NCBI RefSeq assembly: GCF_004337985.1 | Contig: NC_043742.1 | Span: forward strand, 3,334,176 to 3,398,175 | Direction of reading: 5' to 3' | Length of the DNA stretch: 64,000 bases | Origin: Pyricularia pennisetigena | Taxonomy: Eukaryota; Ascomycota; Sordariomycetes; Magnaporthales; Pyriculariaceae | Part shown: piece by piece, positions 32,966 through 44,340 of the stretch | How positions within the stretch are numbered: position 1 is the first letter of the stretch | Layout of the letters: every line of letters starts with the position of its first letter | Made by a program: the position numbers and the translations under genes | The notes under the pieces: generated by a model | Told to the model about the DNA's origin: nothing | What the model saw: only the letters and a program-made list of their open reading frames with translations | Database searches by the model: none

Positions 32966-33627
32966 TGTGAACATGGCTAGCGCAGGGCTAATTATATTAG
33001 CTACCCTGCATTATCTTATAACGGCTAGCACGGGCTAATTTTATTAGTCACCCGGCATCGAATAAATAAATAAATAACAAATAAAACGTATACGCGTTTA
33101 TACACACAAAGCTTTATATATCACGTCTTTGTTCATAGTTTCAACAACAAAACAAATACGTCATATTTAATCTAGCTTAGTGGTATAATGTACGTACCAT
33201 AATCTATATCATATATACGTTGAAGTGCGTGGGTTCGAATCCCGTTGTGGTCGCAGATTTTCTATGCATGCATAAGCACAATAGGCCGTTAGGCTCAATG
33301 GGCCGTTAGGCTCAATAGGTCGGCAGGTCAGTCACATGAATAAGGCCAAATCATGTGACGTGACCCCGCATTCCGGACATCCGGATCGAAGATCTGCACC
33401 TACGGATTCGAACACGTAATTCATAACTTAACCTTAGATTTATTACCTTTATAACCTTTATTGATTCAACGATTTAACGAATCGATTGTGCAATAACAAC
33501 AATATATCATCTCTATTACCCGCTAGCAGACGGTTATTTGCCATTTCAACGTTCCATTAGCCTTATATATGATCCACTTTTCCCCGCGTTTAAAATTAAG
33601 CTTATTTTATCTCGTAACCTCCTCACA
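32966..33627 (+). repeat. Copia-2a 5' LTR (662 bp)
   Basis: Starts TGTGAACATGGCTAGC and ends CTCCTCACA. Near its start are two tandem, imperfect hairpins of the type GGGCTAAT...ATTAG..CCC. A run of ggccgttaggctcaat repeats about 33280-33320. The tRNA-like part is annotated separately. Confidence 0.93.
33166..33256 (+). other. tRNA-like module in Copia-2a 5' LTR
   Basis: A-box TAGCTTAGTGG at 33173-33183 fits TRGYNNARNNGG. B-box GGTTCGAATCC at 33232-33242 is a perfect match. Between them ACGTA/TACGT can form an anticodon-like stem around a large AT loop. The 3' end TGTGGTCGCA looks like an acceptor strand, but no matching 5' strand exists. So it can act at most as a Pol III internal promoter or an old tRNA-derived part, not as a tRNA. 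Confidence 0.6.
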
Positions 33628-33642
33628 GGTTATAAGCCCGGA
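33628..33642 (+). promoter_or_regulatory. Copia-2a primer-binding site
   Basis: GGTTATAAGCCCGGA follows the LTR end directly. It is identical to the Copia-1 PBS and to Copia-2b (60067-60081, minus). See the Copia-1 entry for the fit to tRNA-Ile(UAU). Confidence 0.6.
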
Positions 33643-34015
33643 TTAGCTCATACCAACGAGATCGATACCGATACTAATACCATCAAATCCATCGATTATT
33701 CTTCAGCCCTATCTCGGATTATCCCGAGCTTTATACCATTTAATAATTTTTTTCACGTTTTATCCAACGGTATAATTGCCGAAACCGGAATCGCACGCGC
33801 CGTCGAGAAAACCCGACCGTTATATTGCACCATCCTATACCTACTTATATACCTCAACAAACACTCGCCTATATCTTCACCGCTATTCGTCCTATCGATA
33901 CGAAACCTATACCATCCGAAAGCTCCTTCCAAAACCTATTTAACCGAATAACCCTTTCGACCCTAATCCCCACCGTTACCGAAATACAATATAAATAAAA
34001 GACCCCTTATCTAAA
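33643..34015 (+). other. Copia-2a leader, no clear gene
   Basis: Sequence between PBS and gag ATG. An open frame (33538-33951) runs from the LTR into it with Ser/Ile-rich, unremarkable residues, and its partner lies in Copia-2b (59694-60066). I treat it as leader, because nothing in it looks like a retroelement protein. Confidence 0.55.
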
Positions 34016-34690
34016 ATGGCTACCTTCGATACAATGGTAAGCCTAAAGGGCACCGAGAATTACGTTATTTGGGCTATTCGTGCTTAAGCGGCCTTGGAAG
34101 TGAAGGGATTCGCATGTACCCTGGAGCAAAAGGAGGGAATTATTATTAGTTTCGATGCTAATAATAACATGGAACCCACTGGTATCCCCAGTGGTATCCA
34201 GAGTGGTAGTAATACCCTTGAACCTCTGGATTATATAAACAAAAATACGCTGGTTTTAGCTTTTATAAAATCATTATGCGATAATAAACCTTTTTTATAT
34301 ATAAAAGAATGCACTTTTGCGTACGAAGCCTGGAATAAATTAAAAAATATATATAATCCTAAAGGTTATACTTCGGATTTCCTTTTATTAAAGGAGTTTT
34401 ATTCGGCTGTACCAAAATCGTTTAATAACATCGAGGTTTATTTAAATAAAATAAAAAAGTTATATTCAGTTTTGAAATCTAAAGGTTTAATTACTTAAGA
34501 TAAGGTTATTATAACCTGGGTATTAAATATTTTAAATCAAAATTGGACCTCTTTTGCACAAAATATTATTTAAAAGCTACGGTATAATTCAGATAAATAC
34601 ACGGTAAATTTATTTTTTGCCAATATTTTAGATAAATATCGTGGTGAGGATAATATTAATAAACATTATACCGTATCGTTAAATGAACTT
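34016..34690 (+). pseudogene. Copia-2a gag (UBN2-type), decayed
   Basis: ATG at 34016: MATFDTMVSLKGTENYVIW, then a TAA at 34088, then frame 34094-34498 with EAWNKLKNIYNPKGYTSDFL and VYLNKIKKLYSVLKSKGL, a good UBN2 (Ty1/copia gag) match. Stops: TAA at 34088, 34496 and 34570. The first two are shared with Copia-2b. The frame passes into pol without a clear boundary. The protein forms the particle core. Confidence 0.85.
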
Positions 34691-36049
34691 TTGACCTTTA
34701 ATAAAGTTAATAATAAGGTAAATTTTTTACCCATTAATAATTATAATTATAATTATAATAATAATTACCCCAATAACGGGAATAAAGCTGATTATTTGAA
34801 TTTGGGACATTACTGTTTTACAACGTTTGTTCCAAATTTAATTTATTCTGACTTTAATCCACATATTGTATTGCACTCTATTATAAAATCCTCCAATTTT
34901 ATTATAAACAGTGCAGTAACAATTCATATATGTTGCAATATACAATATTTAACAGACGTTAAAAATATAAATACGACTGTTAAATGGGGTAATGTTTCCC
35001 ATTTAAATATAAATAAGATGGGAACTATAAAAGTCAAGTTCAATAATACAAGTATAACAGAAATCATAAATAACGTATACTATATACCAGAATTTGGGTT
35101 CAATATACTCTCTGTTGCACAACTACATAACTATATTATAACCTCTATAAACAATAAAGTAATAGTAATACATAAAAAACATAAACATAAAATAACAAAA
35201 GGTTATAAAAATAATGGGCTATATATCCTACCTACCCAAATTGTGGAAAATAATTGTATATTATATGCGGAAGAAAAATCGAATAATAACGATATTTCTT
35301 CCAATGCAATATATAAACTACACGTTAAATATGGGCATATAGGGTTAACACCCCTATTGCAGTTAATAAAAATAAATAAAATAAAAATATCCAAAAACGA
35401 TATATATAATTATAATAAATATACGTGTGAGATTTGCTTCGCTGCAAAATCCAATCGGAAAATAAACAGGACTTCTGCAAATATTATAAATTATAATATA
35501 TTAAACAGAATCCATTCCGATTTAGGTGGACCCATAAATCCACCCACGTATAATTATGATAAATATTAAATAACGTTTTTGGATAAAAAGTCACGTTATT
35601 TACGTGTTGCATTGTTAAAAACAAAGGTTGATGCCCTAAAGGCATTTAATATATATAAGAAACAAATGGATAATGATACCGTTAATATAAATGGTAAAAG
35701 AACAATAAAAGAGTTTTTTACCGATAATAGAGGCGAATATATAAGTAACCAATTTAAAATTGCGTTACAGAATAACGGTATTATACACCATTTTACGCCT
35801 GCATATACAAAAGAGCCAAATGGGTTAATAGAACGTATAAATTTAACCCTATTTAATAAGGTCAGGGTTATGCTATTTAATAGAAAAGTACCTAATTATT
35901 TATGGGGTAAGGCTTTATTAGCCGCTGTATACCTATATAATAACACCCCACATACGGCTTTAAATATGCAGACGCCAGCCAATATATTTCACAATATAAG
36001 TGAAAATAATATAAATAATAATGCAATTTACGTAAATAATTATATATAA
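34691..36049 (+). pseudogene. Copia-2a protease and integrase, decayed
   Basis: Protease site FIINSAVTIHICCN (about 34897): the canonical Asp-Ser-Gly is Asn-Ser-Ala, so the catalytic Asp is gone (GAC to AAC). GAG-pre-integrase: YKLHVKYGHIGLTPLLQL (about 35310), then CEICFAAKSNRKINR. Integrase: HSDLGGPINPP (first Asp), FFTDNRGEYI (second Asp; the Gly next to Asn is Arg) and KEPNGLIERIN (Glu kept). A TAA at 35567 interrupts, and a shared TAA at 36047 ends it. Compare Copia-2b, which lost the Glu. Confidence 0.9.
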
Positions 36050-38383
36050 CCTTGGGGATGTACTATTTACTATAACGATAACCATGATAAAGAGAAGCTT
36101 GAACCTCGAAATAAAATTGGTATTTTAATAGGTTTTACACCTAATATAAAGATATATAAAATATGGGACCCATATAAAAGGAAATGTTTCCTGGTTAGAG
36201 ATATTACCTTTATAACGGATAAATTTTATCCACATATAAATAACGAAAATACCATTATAAATAATAATAACATAAACGAGGTCGAATTTTTTTTACCAGA
36301 TTTCGAGGTAAATCCAGTAAATAATACAAATATAAATAAAAATAATAACGTTGATAAAAATAATATTAATAACGTTAATAACGCGAATAACGTTAATAAT
36401 GCTGATAAAAACAACGTTATTACCAATAACAATAATCCCCAAGCAGCTAACAATTCGTCTATAAAAATAAACATAAAAAATAAACCCCCTATAAATTCTG
36501 CAGAATATAAAATATATAATGACGTTCTATTTACGATACGTGATATTAATAAGTCGTTAAAATTTAATTTTAACGAAGATAATTACGTATTAATAACAAA
36601 TTCGTTAATAGAACCGAATACCTATAAACAAACCATGGAAAGCCAAGATTGGGAAAATTGGTTGCAGGTTTGCAAAAACGAAAATAATAGCTTAACAGAA
36701 TCCAATACCTTTATTATAACGGATTTACCTCCAAATAAAATAGCTATAACTGGGCGCTGGGTTTTTAAGAAAAAACCCTTGAATAATATAAATAATATTC
36801 GTTTTATTACGGATATTAATAAACGGTATCGTTATAAAGCCAGATGGGTAGTACAGGGATTCCACCAAATTATGGGTGTTAATTACCTGGATACCTTTTT
36901 TACAATTTGTAGAACAGAAACCCGGCATATATTTATAATGCTAGCATTATATAAAGGGTGGTACGTTATTTAATATGACGTTAAAAACGCGTTTTTACAC
37001 GCAGATATCGATACCGAAATATATATAAAGTTACCTACAGGGCTATATACAGATAAAAAGTATATAAATAAAGTGGGTAAATTAAATAAAGCCCTGTATG
37101 GTTTAAAACAAGCGCCTAAACTTTGGTATAAATACTTTACCAAAACGCTGATAAAGTTAGGTTTTACTGTTTTCCCATACGACGAAGGCGTATATATAAA
37201 TTAAAATAATAATAGCCAATTTTTTGGCATTATTATGGTTTGCCACGTCGACGATATTTTGGCATTTAATGCTAATTTATCGTTATTGGATATTCTTTAT
37301 AAAGAATTATCCAAATATATAAAAATAGAATGTATGGGACTTGTGTCCAATTTTTTGGGTAACAGGATAACGATAAATAAAAACAATAAAACCGGTTTTA
37401 TTAGCCAGGAAAATTATACCAATAAAATATTGAATAAATTCAATATTATAAATAACGAAAAACCTTCTACCATTCCGGGGGTACCAGGTTTAAAATTCGA
37501 TATAAATAAACATAAAACATCAAAAGAGGAAATCAAAGATTTCCAACAGAAAGTAGGCTCACTATTATATTTAGCAATAAAAAGCCGCCCAGATATAATA
37601 TATTGTACGTGCTTAGCCGCCAGGTTTATGGCTAATCCTGGGGCTGAACATTTCAAAATTCTTGAAAATGTTTTTAAATATCTGCTAAAAAATCCCACTT
37701 TTGGCCTACAATATAACGTTAATAATATATCCCAACATAACGTTAACAATAACGGATCCAATAAAAATAACGTTAACGAAAAGTTAATAAATAATATAAA
37801 TAATATAAATAATATAAACCTGCAGGATAAAAGCCAAAATAACGATAATATATTATTTATTAAGGGATATACAGACTCTGATTGGGCTAACGACCTAAAT
37901 TAAAGACGTTCCACTACTGGATATATATTTAACTTGTCCAACAGTTATAACATAAATAACGATAACAATATAATAAGTTGGACTTTTCAACTTCAGAAAA
38001 CGGTAGCTTTATCGTCGACTGAAGCTGAGTATATGGCTTTACGGGACGCCGTTAAAAAAGCCATATATTTAAACAATATGCTAAATTATATGAATAATAA
38101 TTTAAAATTGGGCTTTAATATTAAAACCCCTTTAATTTTAGTGGATAATACGTTTACCATAAAGCTCGCGGAAAACCCGGAATTTCATAAAAGATCTAAG
38201 CATATTGATATAATATATCATTTTAGCCGCGAAGCTATAAATAATAATTTAGTTGAGTTGAAATATATACCAACTAAATTAAATATAGCTGATTTTTTAA
38301 CCAAATCAGTACCCGGACCTTTGCATAAGGATTTATTATCCTATACGAATATTAATAACGGTGCAGAAAATAACGATAAATAA
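36050..38383 (+). pseudogene. Copia-2a reverse transcriptase and RNase H, decayed
   Basis: After a long Asn-rich linker (about 36240-36480), RT starts with MESQDWENWLQV (36635), then IAITGRWVFKKKP, RYKARWVVQGFHQ, YDVKNAFLHADI after a stop, ALYGLKQAPKLWY and VCHVDDILAF (about 37238), which is the YVDD block with an altered Tyr. RNase H: IKGYTDSDWANDLN (about 37858) and SSTEAEYMALRDA (about 38013), with the tail YIPTKLNIADFLTKSVPG. Private stops at 36971 and 37901 and a shared one at 37201 break the frame. Confidence 0.92.
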
Positions 38384-38449
38384 ATAAATAAAACGTATCC
38401 ACTCGATAATTTGTTTATTATTTTATATAATAAATAAATTACGGGGGTA

Positions 38450-39111
38450 TGTGAACATGGTTAGCGCAGGGCTAATTATATTAGCTACCCTGTATTATCT
38501 TATAACGGCTAGCACGGGCTAATTTTATTAGTCACCCTGCATCGAATAAATAAATAAATAACAAATAAAACGTATACGCGTTTATACACACAAAGCTTTA
38601 TATATCACGTCTTTGTTCATAGTTTCAACAACAAAACAAATACGTCATACTTAATCTAGCATAATGGTATAATGCACGTACCATAATTTATATTATATAT
38701 ACGTTGAAATGCGTGGGTTCGAATCCCGTTGTGGTCGCAGATTTTCTGTGCATGCATAAGCACAATAGGCCGTTAGGTTTAATGGGCCGTTAGGCTCAAT
38801 AGGTCGGCAGGTTAGTCATATGAATAAGGCCAAATCATGTGACGTGACCCCGTATTCCGGACATCCGGATCGAAGATCTGCACCTACGGATTCGAACACG
38901 TAATTCATAACTTAGCCTTAGATTCATCACCTTCATAACCTTTATTGATTCAACGATTTAACGAATCGATTGTGCAACAACAACAATATATCATCTCTAT
39001 TACCCGCTAGCAGACGGTTATCTGCCATTTCAACGTTCCATCAGCCTTATATGTGATCCACTTTTCCCCGCGTTCAAGATTAAGCTTATTCTATCTCGTA
39101 ACCTCCTCACA
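38450..39111 (+). repeat. Copia-2a 3' LTR (662 bp)
   Basis: Same length as the 5' LTR, preceded by the PPT-like acgggggta. A-box (38657, TAGCATAATGG, one RIP-type change each in two places) and B-box (38716-38726) of the tRNA-like module are kept. Confidence 0.93.
38650..38740 (+). other. tRNA-like module in Copia-2a 3' LTR
   Basis: B-box GGTTCGAATCC is perfect; the A-box is TAGCATAATGG. Sequence between them is the same AT-rich loop as in the other four LTRs. Confidence 0.6.
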
Positions 39112-40420
39112 AAATCGTCGCCGAAAAATGCGTTATTTGCGAATTTAAAATGCTGGTTTTAGTCGGTCGCTCCGTATTTTATCCTGAAAAGCCTCGTACT
39201 ATATAAATAATGCAGTACTTTCTTGGTTAGGCGTTTGTAAAAAGGATTAGGGTCAGTAGTAAACTTGAAAACTATTAATATTGCGTGCTATAGGTTTAAT
39301 TTAAGCATAATTGCTGTATATAAAATAAATTTTACCCTTTTTTGGCAAGTTTTAATTTCGTTTAAAGTTGCGGTTTTTTCGTAGTTTATTATAGGATTTT
39401 TTGGTAATAGCGTTGGCGGGTATTTTAAACTTTTGATACATTTAGAAGGTATAGCAATTTTTTCGATATACGAATCATGCAATAAAATCGCTATGCGTTG
39501 CTTTTTATTTCGCAGTACGCGCATCCCAAAAAACCAAAAAGGCTAACCCTCCCGTAATTCGTATTTAGTTTTCAGGCCGTCGACACCCGTTTTACCGTTT
39601 TTGGCGTGTTTTATGGCATATAACACGATGATATTGTTTGACACAGAAATTACAATAACCCTGTTTTGTGTAAATACGTATATATATAATTTATTACCCA
39701 TTGGTTTAAATCCCAAAGTTTGTAACGCTTTTAGGAGTTCGGATTAAAATTTAAATAATTCCTTGAGACCGTAAAACGTTTTTCGTAATTTAAATACAAT
39801 ATTCTTTTTTCAAACCCTTTTGTTGATTATGCCGCTATTCAATTGGCTGCGCGCATGAAAAATGCAGCTGACTGCACTTAACGTGTGGTCGCAGGGCCTT
39901 TATAAGGCCTGTTCTTAACACCTTTTAGTGCGGTGCAAAAAACTGGTTTCTTTATATTAAGCGTTACGTTGAAAAAAACGTTGTTTATATCGATTTAAAT
40001 CGCCTCGAGGTCGAAATGCGCCATTAAAATTAATATTAACCTGAAATTACGTGCGGTTAATATCGCCGCGTTAATATTTTCAAACGTGTTAAACATTTAT
40101 TAACTATTTTTTACCACGAACCGTGTTTTATAACGCGCGAAGTAACCGTTTCTGTCGAATTTATACGTAAATACCTATATAAGCGGTACGGGTTTTACAA
40201 TGAAGTTTAACCTGAGGGTTATTTCCCATATTTCCTCTTTTCGAAATTTATCCACTCCGTTTTCGTTGCTTTGAAGAACTATTTTTATCCGGGTGCGCCA
40301 TAAAACTTTTCCAGGGTTTGAACGCAAATATAAAATCGTTTTTATACGGTTTAACCTTTTTATCGGGTTTTCGTTATTATATTCCCACCGCGATAATTTC
40401 GTGCAATATTTTATAATAAC
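39112..40420 (-). pseudogene. Copia-C reverse transcriptase and start of RNase H, decayed, cut by inversion
   Basis: Minus strand. RT N-terminus at about 40300-40220 (KATKTEWINFEKR) is the copia W-x-A block. Later come FVVKNS, ILTARNFRLILILMAHFDLEAI (about 40060), and MRVLRNKKQRIAILLHDSYIEKI (39524). Next KTCQKRVKFILYTAIMLK is the QxxxGSLLYAA block, and YLYSTRLFRIKYGATD begins RNase H. At 39112 the frame reads FFGDD and stops at the Copia-2a LTR. It continues in frame at 60749 on the plus strand. The YVDD block is mutated to VSNN. Confidence 0.8.
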
Positions 40421-42818
40421 AATTTTTATCGTATTTTGTTAATTAAACAAAAACGTTGGTAAAAACGTTAATTATAATTAAAAGTTTGGAACGAATATCC
40501 GGTTTTCAGTATATATTTATTGTAAATGGATATTGCTATTTCCGTATACCACTTTTTTCCCTTTAGGATAATCGCGTTTGCAAAACTCGTATTATTACTA
40601 TTACCCCCGCGCCTTTTACGGGTTAAATTTTCTTTTCCTCGTTGGCGTTATCCCCTCGTATTTATTTCCAAAGTTTTTATAATAAATCGGGGCGTTTTGG
40701 AAGAACGCCTAAATTCTATTATACGCGTTTAAACGGTGGTTTGGGGTACCGGCGCGGGCGTAGTATTTGGGGGTTACACGGATATAACGGTAATATTCGT
40801 CGGGTTCGGGGGTTTAGATTACGGTTCCGGTATATTACCCCTAATAAAAAAACAATTAAACATAAAATATTCCCGCGCCGATTTATTATTAATAACGATT
40901 AATTTTACCCTTGGGGTGTTTTTCACAAATTTCGGAGTATCCGGTTTTCTTACAGGGTCCGTGGGCATACGCAGTGGAAATCCGTTATAATTTAATGTGC
41001 GTATACCGAATTCGTAATTGTTTCCCGTTTTGGGCGTTATTGCAATATCCTCCAAAAATTTTAAATACGTTATTATTATTAACGTATATTTTACCGGTTC
41101 GTTAACCATTTATATCCCAAACGGTTCCCGTTGGTTAACCGTTTTACCTGGGATCGGTCCGCCCAAATTTTCAGAGGTATCGCCTTTTGCAATTTATTCG
41201 CGGAAATATATATTGCGGTATTCCGTTGGTATTTCCGCGTTCCGTTTTTTTAATATAAATACGTTATTTAATATTTAATTAAAAATAGGAACGCCTGGAT
41301 TAAGTGCGAATAATGGTTTATTCCGTAGTAAGCCCAGACGTTCGATTATTAAATCCCCCAAAAACCCCAATATTGGTTCGTGGATCCGGTTTATTAAAAA
41401 CTCGTATTCGTAGTTAAATTTACCGGTTTTTACCGTTTTTTTTAATCCCTGGTAAAAACGTGTTTCGTAGAATCGGACGTTACGTGAAATAAAAATACAA
41501 TAGAAAAAAGGTACCCAAATCTAATATATTTTAAAGGATTTATATTTAACCAAATATCCCATATACGCTTTAAGGCTCGTTTTAAATATTATTTTATCCG
41601 TTAATTTTGTTTTTCCCAGGTTTAATACGTAGGTTTCACACCCGTACACGTACGTACTAAACCAGTTTAGGCGCAAATTCTTATTTAATATAATGAATAA
41701 TGCAGGTATATACCATTTAAATAACCTTTCAAATTAAATTAATAGGACTTCGTTCGGGTTAAAACCTTTCCGGCTTATTGAAGGATTTATATTAATAAAA
41801 TAATTTACCGTTATAATTATTTTTGGCCAAATAAAGGTAAATAAATTGGTTATTAAGCGCATTTCAAACGCGCGCATAATTATTTCCTGTCCCGAACGCT
41901 TTATTTGGCCGTTCGGTGTATATATATTAAAAGGAGGCGTTTTTATTTCGATCCCAAAATTTTTGCAATATTTCTAGTAAAAAATATATCCCATATACGT
42001 TATTAGAATAGGTTCGTCATTATGGAAAAACTTCGCAACTTGTAAACCGTATTAGCGCGATACCTATTATTCGTAACAGAATATTATTAACACAAATTTT
42101 GCCCTCGCTTTTCCAATAAACGGAATAATCGCTAAACGCCCCGAATATTCGTTTTTAATAATAATAAATACCGTATACCAATGCTTAATTAATTAAAATA
42201 AAAAAAATTTAGGTAAACTGTATGGTAAGGTTTATATAATTCGCGCTTTGGGCGCTTTACTATCACCGTTTTACCATATATTAAAACGTACGCCTCGCAT
42301 TCTAATATTTTCGGTCTTTTAATTTTTACGCTTTTAACCAGGTGAATTAACGTTTTAAACGTTTGTGGACCCAGGTGGCTGGTTTTTCAATACCAAATTA
42401 AGGAATTGTTTTCTTTATTATCGTATATTTTCGTAAAACTCCTTTATAAAATCCTAATAAACTTTATCCAACCGTTTATGGCCGTTAAAGAAATAATACC
42501 TGCAAAAAAAACTTTTACAGCAGGGGTAACGCGCAAATAGTAACTAAATTGATATTATATGAAAACTACGTTATTACGTCGTCATAAACCGCATAATACC
42601 AAATTGTCCTTGATATTCCCCAGGCGTAAAGTGCAATTTTAGCCGTTATACCACACGTTTTTATTTTTTAAACGCGTTTTTAACACGATATCAACGTAAC
42701 AATTCGGTACGTATGCTATGTTAACGAATTTCAACGTTCGTTTTCCGTTTAGCACGTTTTATATAATACGCGTTCCAGATACGGTAATTTTAAACTGTTG
42801 AATACCGTATATACTAAA
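40421..42818 (-). pseudogene. Copia-C integrase, GAG-pre-integrase and linker, decayed
   Basis: Integrase C-terminal landmarks on the minus strand: YMGYLVKYKSFKIYXIWVP near 41540 (the GYLVGYDxxNIxRIW block) followed by FISRNVRFYETRFY. Upstream are PERPNKAF near 41900 and WPKIIITVNYFININPS near 41830. The start of protease follows, to 42818, where Gypsy-2 cuts. A Pro/Arg-rich linker to RT lies at 40420-41280. The catalytic Asp/Asp/Glu were not resolved. ORFs on the plus strand here are shadows. Confidence 0.65.
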
Positions 42819-43263
42819 TGTTACGATCAAGGTATCGGGTAACCTGTTCGTAGGGTAAAATACAGTGGGTTTAAGCAGCTAAACGTCTTAACTGGGTAAT
42901 TGGGGATTCTTAATAACTGGGGTAAAATTATAATCGATTCCTGGGTACGTAGTAAAATAATTACTGCTAAGCAATCCTAGACTAAATTTTATTTATATAG
43001 TAATAAGCGTATCTTATATAAACTGTGTCCCGAATGCAATTTTTCCTAATCTGCCACAAATCGCAAAAATCACTTCCCTTAATTTGTCGTAATCTTTCAA
43101 GGATTACTGAAATTGTTTTTTTGACAATTACGTAAAATTACGTGATTCCTTTTTTATATAATCCTATTCCCTGTCGGTCGGTGTTTTGCTGGTTAAATAT
43201 CGTTAAAAGGGGTATAACCCCGCCTGGCCTTTCTGGTACCGGCCCAATTATTTGGTCGGAATA
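42819..43263 (-). repeat. Gypsy-2 3' LTR (445 bp)
   Basis: Starts TGTTACGATCAAGG and ends at ggaata before a PPT (aaggaaaaggaaa on the minus strand). Confidence 0.92.
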
Positions 43264-43384
43264 TTAGGTTTCCTTTTCCTTAACCAAATCCTTTTAGCCT
43301 TTAAATAATCCGTACTCCCCTAATTTTTGTATCGCTTTTTTTTTCCTGGCTAATTTTTTTGCGCTATATTTAATCGTGTAACCA

Positions 43385-43900
43385 AATCAAAATTTGGTCG
43401 GTCGTCGATAAAGCGTCGCTACGCCTTTTTTTTCTTTATTATCGATTAATACCGTTGAAATGCTTTCCTGTAACCCTTACAGCGCCAAAAGCGTAGCCTT
43501 TTATCAGGTATTTCCTTAGGATTTTATTCGTTATATGGAATACGTCCGTTCCAACCGTTCCGGATACGACGTATTGGGTTTGTCCGCTGCCCAGATTCGT
43601 TATATCGGTCGCCAATATTCCAAATTTAACGCGGAGGTGGAAACGTTTAAGGAACAAATTTATACGTAGCAGGCGAAATTGCTTCGTTTACGAAAATAAA
43701 AGAGATTGTAATTTAAAAAAATAATGCGAGCCGTATTTCGCGAAATTGACAATTTGGAAGAACTGGTTCGGGTGGAGCGTGAAAAAGTAAAGTAGGAGGA
43801 GCGGCGGCGATTAACCGAAATTTTTCCTAAAATGTCCCTGGAATCGCTTTTTCCGGATTCCAATTTTGCCTGGGATTTTTTTTCTAATAGGTCTTTTTAA
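43385..43900 (+). pseudogene. antisense coiled-coil ORF of Gypsy-2
   Basis: A plus-strand frame opposite pol: VRSNRSGYDVLGLSAAQIRY, then KLLRLRK, MRAVFREIDNLEELV, EERRRLTEIF and SLESLFPDSNFAWD. Better kept than in Gypsy-1. Only a few TAG/TAA stops interrupt. Shared by both copies in place and order, which supports a real protein of the element. Confidence 0.6.
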
Positions 43901-44149
43901 TCCTTTCTTATTAAATAAAATAAATGTTTTTACGCAGTATTCGGTCGGTACATTGGTTTATTGGTATATTTTAATTTATAATATATATGAATGTTTTTTT
44001 TTGTAAATTCTTTTAATGGTGTGGTTTTCAATCCTGCTCGATCCTTAGTTTTTGGGAATAATAAATGGTGCTTTTTTAAGTCGTCCTCTTGTTTTGGCTA
44101 ATTTGCTCGCAAATCCGATTTTTAATAATATTGGCAGAATATTACCTGG

Positions 44150-44340
44150 TAATTCTGGAAATAGTTAAAGGGTTCCCAAGTGTTTTTTTCGTATTTATAA
44201 TTTTCCCATTTAATAAAGTATTTAATTTTACCGTAGTTGCATTTGTGGTCCAATATTCGTTCGACGTCGTACGTTTTTTTGGCGTCGATTTCGATTATTT
44301 TTTATATATTGGTACCGGGTGGTGCTGGTTCCAATAATAA
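44150..44340 (-). pseudogene. Gypsy-2 chromodomain, decayed
   Basis: Corresponds in position and sequence to the open domain at 21638-21826 of Gypsy-1, read on the minus strand. Some stops interrupt it. The plus ORF at 44089-44337 is its shadow. Confidence 0.65.

Larger units (their letters stand above)
32966..39111 (+). mobile_element. Copia-2a, UBN2-gag Ty1/copia retrotransposon
   Basis: 6146 bp with 662-bp LTRs (32966-33627, 38450-39111), ends TGTGAACA...CTCACA, a PBS at 33628 and a G-run PPT before the 3' LTR. Pol order is protease, integrase, RT, RNase H. The flanks do not match: tggaa on the left, aaatc on the right. Copia-2b has ttcca on the left and gattt on the right, so each is a hybrid of two elements joined by a crossover. 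Coding is much better kept than in Copia-1 or Copia-C, so this family is younger. Confidence 0.95.

Noticed and set aside
33166..33256. Genuine cellular tRNA gene
   Set aside because: No 5' acceptor strand pairs with TGTGGTC, the anticodon loop is too large, and it occurs at the same place in all five LTRs.
33360..33440. Second tRNA-like T-arm on the opposite strand of the Copia-2 LTR (TGTTCGAATCC)
   Set aside because: Only a B-box-like string; no A-box or pairing arms could be found at a fitting distance.
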